A model generated the notes under the pieces. It was not told the origin of the DNA, did no database searches, and worked only from the letters and a program-made list of their open reading frames with translations. DNA of 64,000 bases from Aquabacterium sp. A7-Y (GTDB taxonomy: Bacteria > Pseudomonadota > Gammaproteobacteria > Burkholderiales > Burkholderiaceae_C), in assembly GCF_026153205.1 (NCBI RefSeq), contig NZ_JAPFBW010000005.1, forward strand, positions 62,001 to 126,000, read 5' to 3'. Below, one piece after another: positions 1 to 8,233 of this stretch. The position numbers and the translations under genes are program-made. Within the stretch, counting starts at the first letter, position 1. Each line of letters opens with the position of its first letter.

Positions 1-1081
1 CACGGGGGTCGTCGGCATCCTGCGCGGCGCCCTGCCCGGCAAGGTGGTGGCCTTGCGCGCCGACATGGACGCCCTGCCGGTCGAGGAGGCCACCGGCCTG
101 CCCTTTGCGTCCAAGGTCCGGGCCAGCTACCGCGGCAAGGAGACCGCGGTGATGCATGCCTGCGGGCACGATGGTCACACCGCCATCCTGATGGGTGTGG
201 CCGAGGTGCTGCAGGGCATGAAGGCGCGCCTGCCCGGCTCGGTCAAGTTCATCTTCCAGCCCGCCGAGGAGGGCGCGCCGGACGGCCACGACCACCATGA
301 CGGCGCTGCGACGCCCGCCTGGGGCGCCAAGGCGATGGTGGAGCAAGGTGCGCTGAAGGAGGTGCAGGCGATCTTCGGGCTGCACCTGACGGGCAACCTG
401 CCGCTCGGCGTGGTGGGCTACCGCAGCGGCCCGCTGATGGCCGGTGCCGACTCGCTGCGCATCCGGGTACAGGGCCGCGGCACGCACGGCTCGGCACCGT
501 GGAGCGGGGTCGACCCCATCCTGGCGTCGGCCCAAGTGGTGGTGGGCCTGCAGGGCATCGTGAGCCGCCAGCTCAACATCACCCAGGAACCGGCAGTGCT
601 CACGATAGGCGCGATCCAGGGCGGCAACCGCGACAACATCATTCCGGACAGCGTCGAGATGCTGGGCACCCTGCGCACCTTCGACGAGGGCATGCGCAGC
701 GAGGCCAAGCAGCGCATCGCGACCACCGCGCAGTCCATCGCCGCGGCCAGCGGCGCGCAGGCCAGCGTCAGCTTCGGCCCGACCGCCTACAGCGTCACGA
801 ACAACCCGCCCGCGCTCACCGAGGCGGTGCTGCCGGCCTTGAAGCTCGCGGCCCGCGGCCGGGTGACGGAGATCCCCAAGGTGAGCGGCTCGGAGGACTT
901 CTCGGAGTTCCAGAAGGCGGTGCCCGGCTTTTTCTACCTGCTCGGTGCGACACCCAAGGGCAAGGAAGCAGCAACGGCGCCAACCAACCATTCACCGGCC
1001 TTCGACATCAACGAAGACGCCCTGGCCGTGGGCGTGAGGACACTGTCGGTGCTGGCGCTGGACTTTCTCGGGCGGCCCTGA
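1..1081 (+). CDS. M20 family amidohydrolase / metallopeptidase, 5' end outside window
   Basis: Zinc-dependent amidohydrolase of the hippurate hydrolase/carboxypeptidase type, which cleaves N-acyl amino acids or small amides. The frame is open from base 2, so the N-terminus lies upstream of the window. Visible M20 signatures are the RADMDALP strand, the metal-binding HACGHDGHT motif, FQPAEEGAPDG with the catalytic Glu, a central dimerisation domain and a C-terminal NHSPAF segment carrying the last metal-ligand His. A short His/Asp-rich loop follows the EEG motif. The C-terminus ends normally at TGA. Substrate cannot be predicted from sequence. The family call is firm. Confidence 0.93.
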   Translation, partial: TGVVGILRGALPGKVVALRADMDALPVEEATGLPFASKVRASYRGKETAVMHACGHDGHTAILMGVAEVLQGMKARLPGSVKFIFQPAEEGAPDGHDHHDGAATPAWGAKAMVEQGALKEVQAIFGLHLTGNLPLGVVGYRSGPLMAGADSLRIRVQGRGTHGSAPWSGVDPILASAQVVVGLQGIVSRQLNITQEPAVLTIGAIQGGNRDNIIPDSVEMLGTLRTFDEGMRSEAKQRIATTAQSIAAASGAQASVSFGPTAYSVTNNPPALTEAVLPALKLAARGRVTEIPKVSGSEDFSEFQKAVPGFFYLLGATPKGKEAATAPTNHSPAFDINEDALAVGVRTLSVLALDFLGRP

Positions 1082-1227
1082 GATCAGGCGGCCGGCCGCG
1101 CCGCCCCTCCCCCCGCGTTCTGGGAGGTGTCCCACTCAAGTCAGGGGGCCGGCGGCCTCCCGCCCTTGTCGTCGCACCGGCTTTCCGGATAATTCCGCCC
1201 TGCAGTAACAAATTATTACGTAGGGTG

Positions 1228-2496
1228 ATGGATACGAGGGTGCAGCTGGTCTTCCTGGGCGAGACCGTCGAGGGTTTTGACGTCGAGAGCGTGAAGCGCG
1301 GCCTGGCGCAGTTGCTCAGGCTGGACGACAGCCGGCGCGAGGAGCTGTTCTCCGGCCGGCGCCGGGTCCTCAAGCGGGCGCTCGACGCCGCCAAGGCCCA
1401 GCAGTACGTGGCGCAGTTCGCCAGGGTCGGCGCACGGCTTCACGTCGAAGCCGACGAGGCGGCCCGGCGGCCCTTGCAACTCGTCGATCCCGCAACGCCG
1501 CCTGCGGCTCCAAGCCCCGGCAGCCGCCCCGCCGCGGCGCCGGCACCGGTGTCGCCTGCTTTGGCACTCGCACGCGGCGACGAGGAGATCGTCTGCCCCT
1601 CCTGTGGCGAACGACAGCCCAAGCGCATCCTCTGCCGATCCTGCGCGACCGACATGCCGCGTGGCATCGCGGCCAAGCGGGAGGAGGAGGAGAAGGCACG
1701 GGCCGAGCGCCGGGCCGCCTTCATGGCGCGGCACAAGGTGAGCGCATCGACCGCCGGGGCGAGCGGGTTCGAGTCCGGTGAGGCGCCCGCGATGTGGGGC
1801 TTGGGCTTCTCCGGGCGCATCGGCCGGCTGCGCTATGCGACGGCCAGTGCCCAGATCGCCGCCGCGATGTTTTTCCTGGCTTGGTTTGCCCTGCGGGACC
1901 TGGAGCGGCCGAGATTTGTGCTGCTGGGCACGGTGCTGCTGGCCGCGTGTTTCCTGTTGCTGCGGCTGGCGTTCCTGCGCTGCCACGACTTCGACCGCAG
2001 CGGCTGGTGGAGCCTGCTGCAGGCGCTGCCCTTCGTGGGCTGGCTGATCGGCTGGCTGATCGCTCTGATGCCCGGGACCGAAGGTGAAAACGACCACGGC
2101 ATCGAGCCGCCCCTGGGGCGCTGGTGGCACCTGTTCGCTTCGCTCGGGGTCCTGGTGGCAAGCACGCTGCTGAGCGTGCCGGCGATGCACGCGGTGTCCG
2201 TCGGCATGCTGGAGGACGGCGAGGCGTCGCTCGAGCCGATCGACCTGCCCTCGCCGGTTCCGCCGCACCTGCGAGAGGCCAGGGCGGCCTACCAGGAGGA
2301 CTACCTGCCGGCGATCCCGCACAAGGCCTTCGCGCTGTCGTCCAGCGGCAGCTGGGGCATGAGCTCGCGGGCACCGTCTCCGCAGGAAGCGATGCGCGAG
2401 GCGCTGGCGAACTGCGACGCGCGGCGCGAGGCCTACACCGCCCTGTGCACCGTCGTCAGCGTCGACGATCAGGTGGCAAGGCAAGGCCTCCGCTGA
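1228..2496 (+). CDS. Zinc-ribbon and DUF805 domain membrane protein
   Basis: 422-residue protein of unknown function. An N-terminal region of about 110 residues has no clear relative. It is followed by a zinc-ribbon with paired cysteines (CPSCGE and CRSC, residues about 122-140), then a DUF805 domain with the typical FSGRIGRLRYA opening, several membrane helices, an RCHDFDRSGWW motif and a PGTEGENDHG ending. The C-terminal part looks extracytoplasmic. The ATG at 1228 was chosen because it follows an AT-rich leader with AGGG just upstream; the frame is open much further back, but over the preceding gene. DUF805 proteins are widespread inner-membrane proteins without assigned activity. Confidence 0.8.
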   Translation: MDTRVQLVFLGETVEGFDVESVKRGLAQLLRLDDSRREELFSGRRRVLKRALDAAKAQQYVAQFARVGARLHVEADEAARRPLQLVDPATPPAAPSPGSRPAAAPAPVSPALALARGDEEIVCPSCGERQPKRILCRSCATDMPRGIAAKREEEEKARAERRAAFMARHKVSASTAGASGFESGEAPAMWGLGFSGRIGRLRYATASAQIAAAMFFLAWFALRDLERPRFVLLGTVLLAACFLLLRLAFLRCHDFDRSGWWSLLQALPFVGWLIGWLIALMPGTEGENDHGIEPPLGRWWHLFASLGVLVASTLLSVPAMHAVSVGMLEDGEASLEPIDLPSPVPPHLREARAAYQEDYLPAIPHKAFALSSSGSWGMSSRAPSPQEAMREALANCDARREAYTALCTVVSVDDQVARQGLR

Positions 2497-2599
2497 GCCG
2501 GGGCCGCCACGCCCGTGTCGGTGTTCCGCTGACTGCCACACCCTCCCCTTGCGGCGAAGCTAGCCGCCATACCGCACAACCACCGGGGAGCCGCGCCAT

Positions 2600-3100
2600 A
2601 TGGCCCAGCTGCAAGAGGTCGCGAACTTCATGAAGGAGCACGGGCTGCTGCTCGTCACCGCCGAGTCCTGCACGGCCGGCCTCATCGCCGCCACGCTGGC
2701 CGACCTGCCCGGCGCCGGTGCGCTGCTCGACTGTGCCTTTGTCGTCTACTCGCCCGAGGCCAAGCAGCGCTGCCTGGGGGTCGACCCGAACACCATCGAG
2801 CGCTGCAACCTCACCAGCGAGGCAGTGGCCCGCGAGATGGTGCGCGGCGCGCTGCCGGAATGCCGGGCCAATGTCGCGATCGCCAACACCGGCGTCGCCG
2901 ATGCGGTGGACGACGAGATTCCCGCCGGCACGCAGTGTTTCGCCTGGGCCTTCCGCAGCAAGGACGACCCGCGCGAACTGCGGATATTCTCCGAGACCCG
3001 CAGGTTCAGCGGCGGCCGCAACGAGATCCGCCAGCAGAGCGCCGAGTACGCGCTGCAGCGCCTGCCCCACTACTTCGAGACCGCCGGCCGGCTGTGCTGA
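2600..3100 (+). CDS. pncC: CinA-family nicotinamide-nucleotide amidohydrolase
   Basis: Deamidates nicotinamide mononucleotide to nicotinic acid mononucleotide in the pyridine nucleotide salvage cycle. The 166 residues match the stand-alone C-terminal CinA domain (E. coli PncC is 165), without the molybdopterin-binding half of full-length CinA. The TAESCTAGLI motif near residue 20 holds the catalytic Ser, and AIANTGVADA corresponds to the conserved Gly-rich TGIAGP segment, here somewhat divergent. nadE starts 26 bases downstream on the same strand, so two steps of NAD metabolism appear to be co-transcribed. The divergent second motif leaves a little doubt on activity. Confidence 0.85.
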   Translation: MAQLQEVANFMKEHGLLLVTAESCTAGLIAATLADLPGAGALLDCAFVVYSPEAKQRCLGVDPNTIERCNLTSEAVAREMVRGALPECRANVAIANTGVADAVDDEIPAGTQCFAWAFRSKDDPRELRIFSETRRFSGGRNEIRQQSAEYALQRLPHYFETAGRLC

Positions 3101-3126
3101 CGGCCCCGCACCCACTCAGGACACCG

Positions 3127-3984
3127 ATGCAGACCCCCCAGCCCCCCGGCAGCCCTCCTGCCGCCGCCCCCCACCCCCGGCAGGCCGGGATCATGCGCGC
3201 GCTGGAGGTCGCAGAGACCTTCGACCCGGTGCTGGAGATCGAACGCCGGGTCGCCTTCCTCGCCGACTACACCCTGAGAGCGCGGGCCCGGGCGCTGGTG
3301 CTGGGCATCAGCGGCGGGGTCGACTCGCTGCTCGCCGCGCTGCTGGCGCAGCGGGCCGTGGAACGCCTGCGGAGTCAGGGCCACGAGGCCCGCTTCATCG
3401 CGATGCGCCTGCCCTATGGCGCACAGAAGGACGAGGCCGACGCCCAGCGCTGCCTGCAGGTCATCCGTCCCGACGAAATGCTCACCGTCGACATCCAGCC
3501 CGCTGTCGACGCGATGGCGCAGTCGCTGCGCGAAGCAGGCCTGGCCTACCGCGACGCCGCCCATGAGGACTTCCTGATCGGCAACGTCAAGGCACGCCAG
3601 CGCATGATCGCCCAGTACGCAGTGGCCGGCGCCCGTAGCGGGCTGGTCATCGGCACCGACCAGGCGGCCGAGGCATTGATGGGCTTTTTCACCAAACACG
3701 GCGATGGCGCGGCCGACCTGACCCCGCTGACCGGCCTCAGCAAGCGCCGCGTGCGGGCCCTCGCCAAGGCCCTGGGTGCACCCGACGAGCTGGTCTACAA
3801 GGTGCCCACCGCCGACCTCGAAACGCTGTCGCCGCTCAAGCCCGACGAGGTGGCCTTCGGCGTCAGCTACGAGCAGATCGACGACTTCCTCGAAGGCAAG
3901 GCGGTGGGGTCCGACGCCGAGGCCATCATCCTGCGCACCTACGACCAAAGCGCGCACAAGCGCGCCCTGCCTGCCACGCCTTGA
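3127..3984 (+). CDS. nadE: Ammonia-dependent NAD(+) synthetase
   Basis: Converts nicotinic acid adenine dinucleotide to NAD with ATP and ammonia. The 285-residue length matches the bacterial ammonia-dependent form with no glutaminase domain. The ATP pyrophosphatase loop GISGGVDS lies near residue 60. Further conserved stretches are FFTKHGDGAADL, PLTGLSKRRVR and PTADLETLSPLKPDE. The ATG at 3127 was preferred over a second ATG at 3193 because the residues between them align with the N-terminal helix of E. coli NadE (QQQIIKAL-like); the first 20 residues are Pro-rich and may be dispensable. Likely an operon with pncC. Confidence 0.95.
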   Translation: MQTPQPPGSPPAAAPHPRQAGIMRALEVAETFDPVLEIERRVAFLADYTLRARARALVLGISGGVDSLLAALLAQRAVERLRSQGHEARFIAMRLPYGAQKDEADAQRCLQVIRPDEMLTVDIQPAVDAMAQSLREAGLAYRDAAHEDFLIGNVKARQRMIAQYAVAGARSGLVIGTDQAAEALMGFFTKHGDGAADLTPLTGLSKRRVRALAKALGAPDELVYKVPTADLETLSPLKPDEVAFGVSYEQIDDFLEGKAVGSDAEAIILRTYDQSAHKRALPATP

Positions 3985-4027
3985 CCGGCAGGGCCGCCCG
4001 CGCTCCTGGCCTCAGGAGACAGGCCGG

Positions 4028-4105
4028 ATGGGCCCCACGGCCGACATGTCTCTCACGCGAGACTTCAAGGATCACCTTGGGGCGCCCCCTCAGATGGGGG
4101 ACTGA
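4028..4105 (+). pseudogene. Possible remnant of a small regulator or antitoxin gene in the nadE-vgrG gap
   Basis: The 302-base gap 3985-4286 holds no complete gene. A 25-codon frame here has an AGGAGA sequence 10 bases ahead and reads MSLTRDFKD from its second Met. That resembles the start of a family of small Burkholderiales DNA-binding or antitoxin-like proteins, as I recall them. The frame then leaves the family and stops. It may be a decayed gene end at the border of the type VI island, or coincidence. A short hairpin (CCCCC-TCAGAT-GGGGG) overlaps the end and has no T-tract. Confidence 0.25.
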
Positions 4106-4286
4106 GCGGCTCCATGCGGTTGAACCTCGCTAAACTCGGTCGTCCAAGAAGGGTGCCGTGCCCATGCGCCGAGTGCCTGCTACAACCGCCGAGGGAGTCC
4201 ATGCTCACGTTCATTCTGGTCCAGGCCTGCCTTGGAGCGGCTCGCCGTTGTCGTGATATGGGCCTCACCCGCTGACCGAGGCCCGC

Positions 4287-7148
4287 ATGTCCATCCTCTC
4301 TTCCCTGTCGACCGCCGTCCAGGCTCTGTTGAGCGGCTACACCCAAACCGACCGCCTGCTTCGGCTGCACACCCGGCTGGGCCCTGACGTGCTGCTGGCC
4401 GAGCGCATGACGCTGACCGAGAGCCTGGGCCCCAGCGGCCCCGACTGCGGCTTCAAGCTCGAGCTCACCGCGCTGAGCCCCGACACCCACCTCGAACTCA
4501 AGCAGCTGATCGGCCAGCCCGTGCTGCTGGAGCTGCTGACCCAGGCCAGCCGGAGCACCTTGCGCCCCTGCCATGGCCATGTGACCTCCGTGTCGCTGCT
4601 CGGCGCCGACGGCGGCCTGGCGCGCTACCGCCTGATCGTCGAGCCCTGGCTGGCTTTTCTGTCCTGGCGCCAGGACAGCCGCACCTTCCAGAACCAAACG
4701 GTGATGGAGATCGTCGAAGCGGTGTTTGCGAGCTACCAGGCCCACGGCGCCTTGGCGCCGGCCTGGCGCTGGGAACTGGCCGACCGCGCGGTGTATCCGC
4801 AGCGCTCGCTGTGCACTCAATATCAGGAAAGCGACCTGAACTTCATCCGACGGCTGTTGCGAGAGGAAGGCCTGTTCACCTGGTGGGAGCACACCGGCGA
4901 CGCCGGCGGCGGAGACACCCTGGGTCAGCACACGCTCGTGATCGCCGACCACAACGGCGCGTTCAAGGCCAACAGCCAGCCACGCGTGCGCTACACCCAG
5001 CCCGGCGCTGTGATGAAAGAAGACAGCCTGCGCCAGTGGCACCGCGAACAACGCGTGACCACCCAGGCGGTGAGCGTGGTCAGCTGGGACTACCGCAGCA
5101 CCCAGCTGCGCCCGGTCAGTGCGAGCGCCCTGCACACGGCCGGCGGCATCGCCAGCGAATGCCAGGATGTGCCGGGCGTCTACGCCTACGAAAACAGCAG
5201 CCAGGGCCAGCGACTGGTGCAGCGCCAGCAGGAAGCGTTGGACGCCCGCGGCCAACTTTTTTATGGTGAAGGGACGGTCCGCAGTTTTGCGCCCGGCAGC
5301 GTGATCACCGTGCTGGACCACCCCCTCCATCAGGGCGGCGAGCAGGACCGATTTGTGTTGCTGCGCGCCGAGCACCGGGCGCGCAACAACGTGTCGGCCG
5401 ACCAGCGAGCCGCGATCGATCGCCTGCTGGGGGTGGTGCTCGACGCCGTCAGCGAGCACTCCGACGCGCGCCAGCCCGACCTGTCCAACGCCAGCGAGGA
5501 GCCGCTGTACAGCGTAAAAGTGGTCGCCTTGCCCGCCGCCGTGCCGGTGCGTGCCCCGGCCCTCGATGTGGCGCTGGACCCGCAAGCCGGTCTGGACAGC
5601 ATCGTCCAGCACCCGCGGCCCACCGTCTCGGGTACCCAGACGGCCATCGTCGTGGGGCTCGACGCTCCGCTGCACACCGACCGCGACCACCGCATCAAGG
5701 TGCAGTTCCACTGGCAGCGCGGCGGCAACGGCAGCCATCGGCTGGGCGCCACCGGCCGCGACAACGCCCCGGCCAACGATGCCAGCGGCACCTGGGTGCG
5801 GGTCGGCACTTCCGTGGCGGGCGCCAACTGGGGCAGCGTCTTTACCCCGCGGCTGGGGCAGGAGGTGCTGGTCGCCTTCCTCGACGGCGACATCGACCGC
5901 CCGGTGGTGATCGGCTGCCTCTACAACGGCCTGGGCCAGGACAATGCCCAGGGCAACCAGGTGGCCGGCGGCGCGGCCACGGCGACCGGCAACGCACCGG
6001 CCTGGTTCCCCGGCTCTGAAGCGGCCGGACCCCACCAGGGGCACCAGCACGGGGCCGTGATGGCCGGCTTCAAAACCCAGGAGCTGTCGGCCAGCCAGAG
6101 CGGGGCCGGGGGCTACAACCAGCTGGTGTTCGACGACAGCCCCGGACAGGGGCGTGTGCAGCTGGCCAGCACCCAGCACCGCACCCAGCTGAACCTGGGC
6201 CATCTGCTGAACCAGAACGACAACCAGCGCCTGCATCCGCGCGGGCATGGTGCGGAGCTGGTGACGGAGGCCAGTGGCGCGGTGCGTGCGGGCAGCGGGC
6301 TGTTGATCAGCGCCGACGCACGGGCCGGGGGCTCGACCGGCAGCACGGCCCAGCTGGACACCCGCGAGGCCGAGGGCCAGCTGCAGCAAAGTGCCGAGCT
6401 GACGACGTCCTTGATCGACACGGCGCAAAAGCACAAGGCGCAGCTGAAGGACGAGGTCAAGCCCGAGGACCTGCCGGTAGCGCAGGCGCAGAAGACGCTG
6501 CAGGAGAGCATCGCGCTGACGGACCAACGCGGCGATCCGGGCAGCGGGGCCGGGGAGATCGGCGGCGGGGCGGGCACGGTGAGGGCCTGGGGGCGACCGG
6601 ACCTTGTCGCTTCAGCGCCGGCCGGCATCGGCCTGTTCACCCCGGCCAACACGGTCATGACCGCGGGCAACACGGCAAGCTGGGTGGCCGGGCAAGATCT
6701 CACCCACAACGCGCAGCGGCACTACAGCCTGGCGGTCAAAGGGGGCATCGGCTGGTTCACCTATGGCAAGGCGAGCAATGCGAGCAAGCCGAACCAGGAA
6801 ACGGGCATCCAACTGCACGCGGCCAGCGGCAAGGTCAGCAGCCAGAGCCAGAGCGCGGCGACCAAGCTGACGGCGGACAAGACAGTGGAGGTGAGCAGCA
6901 CCCATGCGGCGATCCAGATGGGGGCGCCGGTGCACATCCTGCTGACGGCGGGTGGGTCGGCGGTGCGGATCGAGGGGGGCAACATCACCTTGACTACGCC
7001 GGGCGCAGCCCGCTTCAAGGCAGGCATGAAAGAACTGACCGGTCCGGCCAGCGCGAGCACCGATCTATCGCTCCCGACGCCGAAGAATGTGCCTCCATGT
7101 AGTCAACTCGAGGCACAAGCTGCGGCGAACGGTGCAGCCTTCTTGTGA
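4287..7148 (+). CDS. vgrG: Type VI secretion system tip protein VgrG
   Basis: Forms the trimeric spike at the tip of the type VI secretion tube and carries effectors into target cells. It has 953 residues. A gp27-like hub fills about 1-400 (GYTQTDRLLRLHT start, RRLLREEGLFTWWE). A gp5-type OB fold follows at about 455-560, with HRIKVQFHWQRGG, WVRVGTSVAGANWGS and DGDIDRPVVIG. A DUF2345 beta-helix extension covers about 785-935. No separate enzymatic C-terminal domain is seen, so this looks like a carrier VgrG whose cargo is downstream. The stop overlaps the next gene's GTG. No structural T6SS genes are present nearby, so it is an orphan vgrG cluster. Confidence 0.96.
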   Translation: MSILSSLSTAVQALLSGYTQTDRLLRLHTRLGPDVLLAERMTLTESLGPSGPDCGFKLELTALSPDTHLELKQLIGQPVLLELLTQASRSTLRPCHGHVTSVSLLGADGGLARYRLIVEPWLAFLSWRQDSRTFQNQTVMEIVEAVFASYQAHGALAPAWRWELADRAVYPQRSLCTQYQESDLNFIRRLLREEGLFTWWEHTGDAGGGDTLGQHTLVIADHNGAFKANSQPRVRYTQPGAVMKEDSLRQWHREQRVTTQAVSVVSWDYRSTQLRPVSASALHTAGGIASECQDVPGVYAYENSSQGQRLVQRQQEALDARGQLFYGEGTVRSFAPGSVITVLDHPLHQGGEQDRFVLLRAEHRARNNVSADQRAAIDRLLGVVLDAVSEHSDARQPDLSNASEEPLYSVKVVALPAAVPVRAPALDVALDPQAGLDSIVQHPRPTVSGTQTAIVVGLDAPLHTDRDHRIKVQFHWQRGGNGSHRLGATGRDNAPANDASGTWVRVGTSVAGANWGSVFTPRLGQEVLVAFLDGDIDRPVVIGCLYNGLGQDNAQGNQVAGGAATATGNAPAWFPGSEAAGPHQGHQHGAVMAGFKTQELSASQSGAGGYNQLVFDDSPGQGRVQLASTQHRTQLNLGHLLNQNDNQRLHPRGHGAELVTEASGAVRAGSGLLISADARAGGSTGSTAQLDTREAEGQLQQSAELTTSLIDTAQKHKAQLKDEVKPEDLPVAQAQKTLQESIALTDQRGDPGSGAGEIGGGAGTVRAWGRPDLVASAPAGIGLFTPANTVMTAGNTASWVAGQDLTHNAQRHYSLAVKGGIGWFTYGKASNASKPNQETGIQLHAASGKVSSQSQSAATKLTADKTVEVSSTHAAIQMGAPVHILLTAGGSAVRIEGGNITLTTPGAARFKAGMKELTGPASASTDLSLPTPKNVPPCSQLEAQAAANGAAFL

Positions 7149-8233
7149 ATACCACGGACGAAATGGGTCAGCCGACGACTCGTGCACGCCGTGTTGAGCA
7201 GGCGGTCAGCCAAACGGCGGCGCGGTTGCCCCTTGCTCGCCAGCATTCACCCGCGACCTGCGGTTTGCCCCTGTTCGCCTTGATAGATCCCTTCTTCCGG
7301 GAGCCCCATCTGCTGGCCTCTGATACACGTGTTGCCGGTGATGTTGCCGCATTGCAGACCATGAGACGGGAAGGATGGAGGCGCGAGGTATGGATGCCCG
7401 AAGGGCAGCCGCTGATCCATCCTCTGCGGCTGCCCTATCTTGTCCAACTGGACGGAAAGGCCGATGAGCATTTTCCTTTGCTGCTCGAAACGACCGAACG
7501 CGAGGCGGAGCAAGCCGTGGAGACCGGTGTCGGCAAATTCACGATCGGTGCCGTGCTGGAATCCGAACTGGCGCCCGAGCTGTTGATGCAATGGGTCGAG
7601 GCGATGTGGACCGTGCAGATCGGCCCCGGGAATCGCTATCTGCGCATCGCGGATCCCCGTGTGTTCGAACTCCTCACGCATCTTCTCGGCGTCGGCGAGA
7701 TGCAAAACTGGCTGGGGCCTATCGCTCGCTGGCACGTGAGGACGCGTGACGGCGTCTGGGTCAGTCATGCAGGTGCGGTCGCGATTGACAGCGGATGCGA
7801 CGAGCAAGCCCTCTATTCACGTCAAGCGCGGCTACAGACCATTGCGCGCGAGCGACCGCGTTTGAAGCTGAGTCCGGAGAGAAAGAGGCGCATGGAAGCA
7901 AGCGAACTGGTTTCCTTGAGCCTGACAGAACTGCAACGTCACCGTGCAGGGCCCCTGCCGGAGGACAGCCACGAGAGGGCATGGCGGGGCCTGGAACGGT
8001 GCCGGGAGTTGGGCCTAGCGAGCGCGGACGACATGGTCGCTTATGTGTGGCGCGCCATCGCATGGCCTTCGCTGGAGCACAGCGCTTCCTGCCGAGACGC
8101 TATTCGAGCGGCGGCTTCTGACCCGGGCACGCTCGATGAGCGGCTGACCGGGTGGAATGAAGCGCAGGTCACCCCGCCGGATGGCAGGCCCGCGGAAGGA
8201 CCGCAAATCAATCAGGGATGGGAAACAAAATGA
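7145..8233 (+). CDS. DUF4123 domain type VI effector adaptor
   Basis: DUF4123 proteins (Tap/Tec type) load a specific effector onto its VgrG before secretion. The 362-residue protein has the domain in its N-terminal half (about 38-215): LFALIDPFF, MPEGQPLIHPLRLPYLVQL and RFADPRVF-like LRIADPRVFELL are recognisable. The C-terminal 140 residues are less conserved and probably bind the cargo. It starts with GTG inside the vgrG stop (GTGA) and its own TGA overlaps the effector ATG (ATGA), so vgrG, adaptor and effector are translationally coupled. That order is the classic one for an adaptor dedicated to the next gene. Cytoplasmic; not expected to be secreted. Confidence 0.85.
   Translation: MNTTDEMGQPTTRARRVEQAVSQTAARLPLARQHSPATCGLPLFALIDPFFREPHLLASDTRVAGDVAALQTMRREGWRREVWMPEGQPLIHPLRLPYLVQLDGKADEHFPLLLETTEREAEQAVETGVGKFTIGAVLESELAPELLMQWVEAMWTVQIGPGNRYLRIADPRVFELLTHLLGVGEMQNWLGPIARWHVRTRDGVWVSHAGAVAIDSGCDEQALYSRQARLQTIARERPRLKLSPERKRRMEASELVSLSLTELQRHRAGPLPEDSHERAWRGLERCRELGLASADDMVAYVWRAIAWPSLEHSASCRDAIRAAASDPGTLDERLTGWNEAQVTPPDGRPAEGPQINQGWETK

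Noticed and set aside
499..1227. Long in-frame extension upstream of the DUF805 gene
   Set aside because: It overlaps the amidohydrolase gene in another frame and has shadow composition. The start at 1228 follows the real intergenic leader.
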